Origin: an uncultured Bacilli bacterium
GTDB lineage: Bacteria > Bacillota_I > Bacilli_A > RF39 > UBA660
DNA: 33,186 nt
Reading direction: 5' to 3'
Assembly (NCBI GenBank): GCA_947629075.1
Contig: CANRCI010000003.1
Span: forward strand, 1 to 33,186
The position numbers were made by a program, and so were the translations under genes. Of this stretch, positions 1 to 6,589 are shown piece after piece. Every line of letters starts with the position of its first letter. Position 1 is the stretch's first letter. The notes beneath the pieces were generated by a model. It worked only from the letters and a program-made list of their open reading frames with translations. It was not told the DNA's origin and made no database searches.

Positions 1-2596
1 GTTTAACAATAAAGTTCATGTATTTACCTAAATCATTTTCAAAAACTACTTCTTTAACATTTAATTCTTCTTTAATTAAATCAGTTAAATCTTTAATTAG
101 AGGTTCATTTTTACCATCTAAAATAATTTCACTAATTGGTTGTCTTACTTTTATTTTTACTTCTTCTCTCGCATTTCTTCCTAGAGAAATTAAGTCTCTT
201 ACTAAGTCCATACGCATTTCTATTTTTTCATTAAATTTAGTCTCGTCACATTCAGGATAAGTTGCTAAATGGACACTTTCTTCACCCGTTAAATTAGTAT
301 ATATTTCTTCAACTGTAAATGGTGAGATTGGAGCGATTAATTTACAAAGTCCAATTAAAACTTCATAAGTAGTTTGGTAAACGGCTTTTTTATTATTATC
401 TAATTTACTAGCCCAAAATCTTCTTCGATTACGTCTTATGTACCAGTTAGATAAATCTTCATTTAAAAAGTTATTTAAAGCTTTACAAACTTTGTTTAAA
501 TCGTACTCGTCCATCGCTTTAGTAACATATTGAACTAACTTATTATACTTAGATAGTAACCATTTATCTATTTCTTCTAAATCTTGATAATCTACATGGA
601 ATTCTTTTGGATCTAAATTATCCGTATTGGCATATAGTTGAAAGAAAGTATAAGTATTTTTTAAAGTGCTGAAGAATTTAGAATTAACTTCTTTGATACC
701 TTCTTCGTCAAATTTTAAAGGTGTCCATACTGGCGACGCATTTAACATATAAAATCTAGTCGCATCAGCTCCATATTTTTCTAAAATACCAAATGGTTCC
801 ACTGCATTACCTTTACTTTTATGCATTTTTTGACCATATTTATCAAGGATTAAGTCATTAACTAAAACGTTTTTATATGGTGAACATCCCATAACAAATG
901 TAGAAATAACTAACAATGAATAGAACCAACCTCTCGTTTGGTCAATTCCTTCAGATATGAAATCAGCTGGAAATTGATTTTCAAATAATTCTTTATTTTC
1001 AAAAGGATAATGGTATTGAGCAAAAGGCATTGCACCTGAATCAAACCAACAATCTAGTACATCAGGAATACGCGTCATAGTTTTACCACACTTTGGACAT
1101 TTCAAATGAATTTCATCGATATATGGTTTATGTAAATCGAAATCATCTCCGATTTCTTCAATAGCCATTTCTTTTAACTCTTTGATTGATCCGACCATAT
1201 GAGTATGACCACATTCACATTTCCAATAAGGAATTGGACTTCCCCAATATCTACTACGTGAAACGTTCCAATCACGTGCATTAGCTAACCAATTGGCAAA
1301 TCTTTTTTCTCCGACATAAGATGGATACCAATTAACTTTTGAGTTAGCTTCAACTAATTTATCAGTCATTTCACTAACTTTTATATAGTAACTTGGCATT
1401 GAATAATAGATAAGAGGTGTATCACAACGCCAACAATGAGGATATTCGTGATATATCTTTTGGCGTTTAAATAACTTGTCATTCTCTTTCAAGTAAGCAA
1501 CTACTTCTTCATTGACATCGTGAACAAATTTTCCTTTCCATAATCCACCTGTATAACATCCATCTTTTCCAACTGGATTTAAAGATGGTAAGTCATATTT
1601 TTTACCGACTAAGGCATCATCAGCACCAAAGAATGGCGCAATATGAACGATACCAGTACCATCTTCCATTGTTACATAGTCATCACAAGTAACATAAAAA
1701 GCTTTCTTATCTACTTCAAATGATGGAATTAACTGTTCATACTCTTGATACTCTAAATCTTTTCCTTTATAAGTTTCAAGTACTTTTACCCCATCACCTA
1801 AAACTTGATCGATTAGGGAAGTTGCTAAAATAAATTTTATTCCTTTAGATTCGACTAATGAGTATTCAGCTTCAGGATTTACACACAAGGCTACATTGGC
1901 GATTAAAGTCCATGGTGTTGTCGTCCAAACCAAGAAATAAACATCTTCATCTTTTTTCTTGAACGGAACATAAACAGTAATAGCACTATCCGTTTGATAG
2001 TTTTGAGCTACTTCGTGAGTTGCAAGACCAGTTCCACAATGTGGACAATATGGAACAACTCTAGTACCTTCATAGAACATTCCCTTTTCAAACATCTCTT
2101 TTAATATCCACCATTCGGTTTCTATATACTCATTTTTATATGTTAAATACGGATTTTCTATATCGAAAAATTGTCCCATCTTAGTAGTTAGATCAGTAAA
2201 AGCCGATTCGTTTTCGCGAACACTCTTACGACATTCTTCATTAAATTTAGCTACACCTAATTTTTCAATTTCTTTTTTAGAAGAAATACCTAATTTTTTC
2301 TCAACGTGATTTTCAATTGGTAAACCGTGAGTATCCCATCCAATTTTTCTGATAACTTTTTTACCATTCATAACGTGATATTTAGTCATTGCATCTTTTA
2401 GATTTTTGGCAACCATGTGATGTAATCCAGGAAATCCATTAGCAAATGCTGGTCCATCATAAAAGACATAAGTTTCATCATTTTTATGCATTTCAACTTG
2501 AGTATCATGCATCTTATTCATACTTCCCCATGACTTTGAGATTTCTTCTTCTACTTCACTTACTGGTCTTTTATCTAATTCCTTAAACTTTCTCAT
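1..2596 (-). CDS. ileS: Isoleucyl-tRNA synthetase, type 2 (3' end beyond window)
   Basis: Charges tRNA-Ile with isoleucine in the cytoplasm. About 865 N-terminal residues are present of a family usually 1030-1060 long; the C-terminal anticodon/zinc region runs off the left edge. It starts at an ATG behind a strong AGGAGG site. Visible signatures are PGLHHM in the HIGH position, WDTHGLPIE at the entry to the CP1 editing domain, CPHC and CPKC cysteine pairs, the FDSGAMPF active-site region and KMHKSKGN in the KMSKS position. The GxHH form of HIGH and the overall pattern match the eukaryote-like IleRS2 class rather than the usual Bacillus IleRS1. It is preceded by a T-box leader with an Ile specifier codon, which independently confirms the substrate. 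Identification is certain; the drug-resistance implication is an inference. Confidence 0.97.
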   Translation of the reverse strand, partial: MRKFKELDKRPVSEVEEEISKSWGSMNKMHDTQVEMHKNDETYVFYDGPAFANGFPGLHHMVAKNLKDAMTKYHVMNGKKVIRKIGWDTHGLPIENHVEKKLGISSKKEIEKLGVAKFNEECRKSVRENESAFTDLTTKMGQFFDIENPYLTYKNEYIETEWWILKEMFEKGMFYEGTRVVPYCPHCGTGLATHEVAQNYQTDSAITVYVPFKKKDEDVYFLVWTTTPWTLIANVALCVNPEAEYSLVESKGIKFILATSLIDQVLGDGVKVLETYKGKDLEYQEYEQLIPSFEVDKKAFYVTCDDYVTMEDGTGIVHIAPFFGADDALVGKKYDLPSLNPVGKDGCYTGGLWKGKFVHDVNEEVVAYLKENDKLFKRQKIYHEYPHCWRCDTPLIYYSMPSYYIKVSEMTDKLVEANSKVNWYPSYVGEKRFANWLANARDWNVSRSRYWGSPIPYWKCECGHTHMVGSIKELKEMAIEEIGDDFDLHKPYIDEIHLKCPKCGKTMTRIPDVLDCWFDSGAMPFAQYHYPFENKELFENQFPADFISEGIDQTRGWFYSLLVISTFVMGCSPYKNVLVNDLILDKYGQKMHKSKGNAVEPFGILEKYGADATRFYMLNASPVWTPLKFDEEGIKEVNSKFFSTLKNTYTFFQLYANTDNLDPKEFHVDYQDLEEIDKWLLSKYNKLVQYVTKAMDEYDLNKVCKALNNFLNEDLSNWYIRRNRRRFWASKLDNNKKAVYQTTYEVLIGLCKLIAPISPFTVEEIYTNLTGEESVHLATYPECDETKFNEKIEMRMDLVRDLISLGRNAREEVKIKVRQPISEIILDGKNEPLIKDLTDLIKEELNVKEVVFENDLGKYMNFIVK

Positions 2597-2633
2597 AATT
2601 ATCCTCCTTCACAATTTATGACTTATGAAAACA

Positions 2634-2853
2634 AAAAAATCACATCCATAAGGACGTGATTTACGTGGTACCACCTTAATTTGTAGATTGATCTACCTTA
2701 AAACTATAACGCATTACCGTTTCTATCTTATCCATAGAACACAACTTGAAAGTGATCTGAATAAAACCTTTTCTATCCTCTCGCACCAAGTGAGGACTCT
2801 CTTTTAGAAAATTAGTTTTACTCCGTCTTTCGCACTTGTTTTCATCTAAACTA
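2634..2853 (-). promoter_or_regulatory. T-box riboswitch leader of ileS (specifier AUC)
   Basis: The leader on the minus strand carries the T-box core AAGGTGGTACCACG at 2677-2664, followed by a terminator hairpin AATCACGTCC/GGATGTGATT and a T-run near 2661-2634. In Stem I, GAAAG on the 5' side pairs with CTTTC at about 2752-2748. The triplet ATC at 2756-2754 lies just before it in the specifier position, matching isoleucine. The AGAGAG...GGTGCGAGAGGA segment fits the distal Stem I. Uncharged tRNA-Ile should stabilise the antiterminator and switch ileS on. The exact 5' end is estimated from the promoter. Confidence 0.93.
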
Positions 2854-2859
2854 GTTATA

Positions 2860-2888
2860 AATATAACATAAACAGATTAATTTTTCAA
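2860..2888 (-). promoter_or_regulatory. Promoter of the T-box/ileS transcript
   Basis: TTGAAA (2888-2883), a 17-base spacer and TATATT (2865-2860) on the minus strand form a good sigma-A-type promoter directly upstream of the T-box leader. Transcription would begin near 2853. Confidence 0.7.
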
Positions 2889-2895
2889 TAACAAA

Positions 2896-2919
2896 ATAAA
2901 AAAGCTAGAAAACTAGCTT
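2896..2919 (-). terminator. Intrinsic terminator after the Lys-rich membrane protein gene
   Basis: Perfect stem AAGCTAG/CTAGCTT with a 4-base loop (2902-2919), followed on the minus strand by a T-run. The stop codon of the upstream gene lies at its edge. It separates that gene from the ileS promoter. Confidence 0.85.
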
Positions 2920-3283
2920 ATTCACCTAACTGATCAAAATAGAAATAGAAATTGTCTGATATATCTTTTTTAGCTCTTTCAGTACAATCATTCCACAATA
3001 GAACTAAATACATAAAGAAACAGAACAACAACACTATTATCAAGCAAACAAGTGCCGTCTTTCTTTTCTCATGATTCTTAGCTTTTGTTTCAGCAGCTTT
3101 CTTAGCAGCCGCACTTCTCTTAGCGTCAACTGGTTTATCAGCTTTTTTTGTAGTAGAACTTTTCTTTGCAGTTACAGCTTTGGTTGTAGTTGATTTCTTA
3201 CTAGCAGGGGTTTTAGTAGTTGTCTTCTTTGGTTTAGCAGTTCCTTTTTTGCTAGAAGTAGTTTTCTTTTTTGTTTCAGCCAC
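2918..3283 (-). CDS. Lys/Ala/Thr-rich protein with one membrane helix
   Basis: Function not recognised. From a GTG start with AAGGAAG nine bases upstream it is 121 residues; a TTG start 21 bases further upstream is possible but poorly spaced. About the first 75 residues are a low-complexity basic stretch of Lys, Thr, Ala and Ser with AAAKKAAETKAK-like runs resembling histone-H1/AlgP-type tails. One hydrophobic helix follows (about residues 78-98 from the GTG), then a short tail with several acidic and aromatic residues. The sequence suggests a basic cytosolic domain tethered to the membrane, which could bind nucleic acid or anionic surfaces; this is inference from composition only. It has its own terminator and is divergent from the next gene. 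Confidence 0.75.
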   Translation of the reverse strand: MAETKKKTTSSKKGTAKPKKTTTKTPASKKSTTTKAVTAKKSSTTKKADKPVDAKRSAAAKKAAETKAKNHEKRKTALVCLIIVLLFCFFMYLVLLWNDCTERAKKDISDNFYFYFDQLGE

Positions 3284-3396
3284 AATAGTACACTTCCTTT
3301 CCAACTATCACTTTATTATATAAATATAATATCACATTTCGACATTTTTTTACAATATTATTTTTATAAATGTGTAAATATATAGATGGTGATGAT

Positions 3397-3894
3397 ATGT
3401 ATTATTTAAAAATATATTTTTTCTATTCGATATTAGGACACTTAGTTGAGAGTATTGTCAACCCAAAAGTACCTAGTGGTATTCTCTACGGATATTGGAG
3501 TCCAATATATGGAATTGGAGTAATGTTAATTCTTTTAATCTATCACATGATCAGAAAAAGAACCCTATCTAGACAAAAGAGAATTGTTTATCTCTTCATT
3601 CTAGCGGCAGTCATCATTTCTTCAATCGAAGCTATAGGTGGAGAATTAATTGAACTATTCTGTGGCCGTGTATTTTGGAACTATGAAAATCAACTATTTC
3701 ATTTCGGTAAATATACATCGTTAAGAATGGGAATAATCTGGGGTATTTCTAGTGTCTTGTTAGTATACGTTATCCACCCATTTCTAAAACCGTTAATCAG
3801 AAAAATCCCGGATACTTTAATTGTCGTTTTAGCTTCTCTATTAGTTGTCGATTTTCTAATAACAATTCTCCATTTAAAAGGTTTAATATTATAA
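3397..3894 (+). CDS. CmpB-type (putative ABC transporter type IV) membrane protein
   Basis: A 165-residue integral membrane protein with five or six hydrophobic segments. Motifs typical of the CmpB/putative ABC transporter permease family (PF06541) are present: YSILGHLVES near the N-terminus, then GYWSPIYGIG, IEAIGGELIE, FWNYENQ, and RMGIIWGISSVLLVYVIHP. Its transport role is a family label; no ATPase partner is adjacent. I start it at the ATG of MYYLKI, preceded by GGTGAT. An in-frame ATG 27 bases upstream would add a hydrophilic nonapeptide with no ribosome site. It is the only plus-strand gene in the left half and is divergent from its Lys-rich neighbour. Confidence 0.85.
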   Translation: MYYLKIYFFYSILGHLVESIVNPKVPSGILYGYWSPIYGIGVMLILLIYHMIRKRTLSRQKRIVYLFILAAVIISSIEAIGGELIELFCGRVFWNYENQLFHFGKYTSLRMGIIWGISSVLLVYVIHPFLKPLIRKIPDTLIVVLASLLVVDFLITILHLKGLIL

Positions 3895-3895
3895 A

Positions 3896-3919
3896 AAGAA
3901 GCATCTTAAAATGCTTCTT
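3896..3919. terminator. Bidirectional terminator between convergent genes
   Basis: Stem AAGAAGCAT/ATGCTTCTT with a 6-base loop lies between the plus-strand membrane gene and the minus-strand fucO-like gene, whose stop codon sits in the loop. The A-run on the left supplies a T-run for minus-strand transcripts. Confidence 0.8.
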
Positions 3920-5051
3920 CAAATATCTTTTTAATATCTTCTTTGGTTACATCTCTTGGATTACCAGGAGTACAAGGATCGTTTAACGCTTTTTCACTCA
4001 ACATATCGATATCGTCTCTATTACCACCAATTTCTGAGATGTGTTGTGGAATATCTAATCTAATCGCCAAATCTCTTACTTTTGCTACGACGTTGTCGAT
4101 AACTTCATCATCAGTACCGGAAATATCAGCTCCAAAAAGTTTTCCCATTACCTTAAACTTACCGACACAAGATGGACCATTAAATTTCATGACGTATGGA
4201 AGAAGTAAAGCATTAGCTACTCCGTGAGGTGTATCGTACACTGCCCCTAATTGATGAGCCATAGAGTGAACAATTCCTAAACCGACATTGCTAAATCCCA
4301 TACCAGCAATGTATTGGGCAACTCCCATATTCTCAAGTGCGTCTTCATCTTTGTTACAAGCTTTTTCCAAGTTATCATAAATCATTTTCATCGCTTGGAT
4401 GTGGAACATATCAGTCATACTCCAAGCTGCTTTAGTGATGTATCCTTCAATCGCATGCGTTAATGCATCTAGTCCAGTTGATGCTGCAACACTTCGTGGC
4501 AATGTTGCCATTAAATCAGTATCGATAATGGCTAAAACAGGAATGTCATTAGGATCGACACAAACCATCTTAACAACTTTTTCTTCATCAGTAATAACAT
4601 AGTTAATAGTAACTTCTGCAGCTGTTCCATGAGTAGTTGGAAGAGCTATCAACGGAAGAGCTTTATTTTTAGTATCAGCTACTCCTACTAAACTTACTAC
4701 ATCATTAAATTCCGGATTAGTCTTAATAATACTTATAGCTTTAGCAGTATCAATTACACTACCACCACCAACCGCAATGATGTAATCAGCCTCTATATCT
4801 TCGCAAAGCTTCAACCCTTCTTTAACATTGCTAACTGTTGGATTAGGTTTAACATTTGTAAATAATTCATACTTGATATCATTTTCGTCTAAAACGTCTA
4901 AAACCATTTTAGTAACGCCACAATTCATTAGACTTTCATCACTTACTAATAACGCTTTTTTATAATGTCTTTTATTTATTTCTTCAGGTAATATACTTCT
5001 CGCATTCTTACCAAAGTAAGAAGTTTCATTCAATATAATTCTATTTGCCAT
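3906..5051 (-). CDS. fucO: Lactaldehyde reductase / iron-dependent alcohol dehydrogenase (FucO-like)
   Basis: Group III NAD(P)-dependent alcohol dehydrogenase of 381 residues, nearly collinear with Escherichia coli FucO (382), which interconverts L-lactaldehyde and 1,2-propanediol. Seen: MANRIILNETSYFG start, GGGS nucleotide motif at 95-98, AAEVTINYVITDEEK segment and CVDPNDIP. Metal ligands appear as D195, H199, H262 and H276, each one position from the E. coli residues D196/H200/H263/H277. One oddity is His141 in PTTHGTAAE, where Ala is usual. It lies 20 bases after the ALDH-family gene, so the pair is probably co-transcribed and handles an aldehyde/alcohol couple. No fucose or rhamnose catabolic genes are in view, so the physiological substrate remains uncertain. 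Confidence 0.9.
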   Translation of the reverse strand: MANRIILNETSYFGKNARSILPEEINKRHYKKALLVSDESLMNCGVTKMVLDVLDENDIKYELFTNVKPNPTVSNVKEGLKLCEDIEADYIIAVGGGSVIDTAKAISIIKTNPEFNDVVSLVGVADTKNKALPLIALPTTHGTAAEVTINYVITDEEKVVKMVCVDPNDIPVLAIIDTDLMATLPRSVAASTGLDALTHAIEGYITKAAWSMTDMFHIQAMKMIYDNLEKACNKDEDALENMGVAQYIAGMGFSNVGLGIVHSMAHQLGAVYDTPHGVANALLLPYVMKFNGPSCVGKFKVMGKLFGADISGTDDEVIDNVVAKVRDLAIRLDIPQHISEIGGNRDDIDMLSEKALNDPCTPGNPRDVTKEDIKKIFEEAF

Positions 5052-5071
5052 ATCTTTTCTCCTCTATCTCA

Positions 5072-6508
5072 TTATTTATAAACATCTTTTAAAACAGTCG
5101 TCTTGATTGTCGACATATCTTCAAGTGTCTTTGACACTCCTTCAGTTGAAAATCCAGAATACTTCCATCCACCGAAAGGCATTTCATGAGAACGATACAT
5201 CGGACTTCCATTGATAACGACTGTACCACAATCTAGATATTTGCTAATTTTAAATGCCGTTTTAATATTTTTAGTAAAAACTGAAGCTCCCAAACCGTAA
5301 GGTGAAGAATTGACTATCTCGATGGCATCAATCGTATTTTTAAATGTTATTACTGGAAAGATCGGTCCATTTATCTCCAATGTTGAAAGAATTCTTTTGT
5401 CATCGGTAAAATCAGTTATTACTGTCGGTTCATAAAAATTCTTTCTTCTCTTTCCACCACACATTACGACAGCACCATTATCTACTAATTTCTTGACTTG
5501 TTTTTCTACTTTAATGGCATTTTTTTCGTCTATTAGACATGTCATATCAGTATCGTTTTCAAATGGTGAAGCAATCTTTAGTTTGTCTATTTCTCTAATT
5601 AGACGATTCAAAAATTCAGATTTAATGCTCTCATGAACTAAAATTCTTTTACAAGCCGTAGCTGATTGACCAGAATTGATTATTCTACTCTTTATTATCT
5701 CATCAACTGCTAAATTGATATCCGCATCACTGCAGACAATCGCAGCATTATTACCACCTAATTCGAGATGAACTTTAGTTAAATTGTTACTAGCTTGTTG
5801 CATCACTTTCATACCAGTTACGGTTGAACCCGAAAAAGTGATTAAATTTATATCTGGATGACTAGCCAAAGCTTTACCACTAACCTCTCCAGTTCCGTGG
5901 ATCAGTTGGATAACACTAGTCTCAACTCCAGCACTTCTAAGTAAATAAACTAATTTTGTAATAGTAAGTGGAACTCGGTGTGACGGTTTAACAATAACCG
6001 TATTTCCCATTATTAAAGCAGCTGGAATCTTGTGAGCAAAAGTTAAAATTGGACAATCAGATGGTAAAATAGCAGCGACAATTCCAAGGGGATAACGACT
6101 AGTTATTTCTAACGTATTATTAGATTTAGTACTTATGCCACTAGGTATACTATCTTCATACATATGACGACTTTTTTCCACAAAAGCTGTGGAAATTTCT
6201 ATTAAGGCATCGAACTCCTCACGTGCTTCACGAATTGGTTTACCACTCTCTCTTATATAAAGTCTCACTAACTCTTCTTTTCTCTTAATGACCAAATTTT
6301 TAAATTTAATTAGGATGTCTCCTCGTTCATAAATCGTTTTATTACGCCATCCATCAAGTGCTTGATAGGCATTGCTAACAGCTTCGTTAACATCATCAAA
6401 ATTTGAGTTAGGGATTCTATCGATTAACAAATTTTTATAGGGATTTATTACTTCAATAGTATCTTTACTATACGAATCCTTCCATTCGTTACCAATTAAA
6501 TTCTTCAT
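5072..6508 (-). CDS. Aldehyde dehydrogenase-family protein with altered catalytic residues
   Basis: Full-length ALDH-superfamily fold, 478 residues. Recognisable are the NAD-binding GNTVIVKPS, TFSGSTVTG, LELGGNN with the general-base Glu (E249), EINGPIFPV (E378) and the C-terminal PFGGWKYSGF. Two normally invariant positions differ. The segment aligned with PWNFP/PFNYP reads PSDCP, so the oxyanion-hole Asn is Asp151. The GQxCxAxKR segment reads GQSATACKR, so the nucleophilic Cys position is Ala283, with a Cys three residues later (C286). It could be a catalytically altered or inactive member, or use C286 or C152; this cannot be decided here. It leads a two-gene operon with fucO. Fold assignment is firm, reaction unknown. 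Confidence 0.88.
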   Translation of the reverse strand: MKNLIGNEWKDSYSKDTIEVINPYKNLLIDRIPNSNFDDVNEAVSNAYQALDGWRNKTIYERGDILIKFKNLVIKRKEELVRLYIRESGKPIREAREEFDALIEISTAFVEKSRHMYEDSIPSGISTKSNNTLEITSRYPLGIVAAILPSDCPILTFAHKIPAALIMGNTVIVKPSHRVPLTITKLVYLLRSAGVETSVIQLIHGTGEVSGKALASHPDINLITFSGSTVTGMKVMQQASNNLTKVHLELGGNNAAIVCSDADINLAVDEIIKSRIINSGQSATACKRILVHESIKSEFLNRLIREIDKLKIASPFENDTDMTCLIDEKNAIKVEKQVKKLVDNGAVVMCGGKRRKNFYEPTVITDFTDDKRILSTLEINGPIFPVITFKNTIDAIEIVNSSPYGLGASVFTKNIKTAFKISKYLDCGTVVINGSPMYRSHEMPFGGWKYSGFSTEGVSKTLEDMSTIKTTVLKDVYK

Positions 6509-6552
6509 TATATCGCCCCTTTATTCTAATAATTATTATAACATTATTAATA

Positions 6553-6583
6553 AGAAAAAAAAAGAATGTATTGATACATTCTT
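6553..6583 (-). terminator. Terminator of the DUF4272 gene pair
   Basis: Stem AAGAATGTA/TACATTCTT with a 4-base loop at 6562-6583, followed on the minus strand by a run of nine T residues, seven bases after the DUF4272 gene's stop. Confidence 0.88.
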
Positions 6584-6589
6584 ATATTT

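Noticed and set aside
18..260. Open frame on the plus strand inside ileS.
   Set aside because: It is antisense to a certain gene, Ser/Lys-rich as expected from reverse reading, with no ribosome site.
3338..3344. A single TGTCGAA Spo0A-box match between the Lys-rich gene and the CmpB-type gene.
   Set aside because: A lone 7-base match is expected a few times by chance in a window of this size and composition, and neither neighbour is a known Spo0A target.
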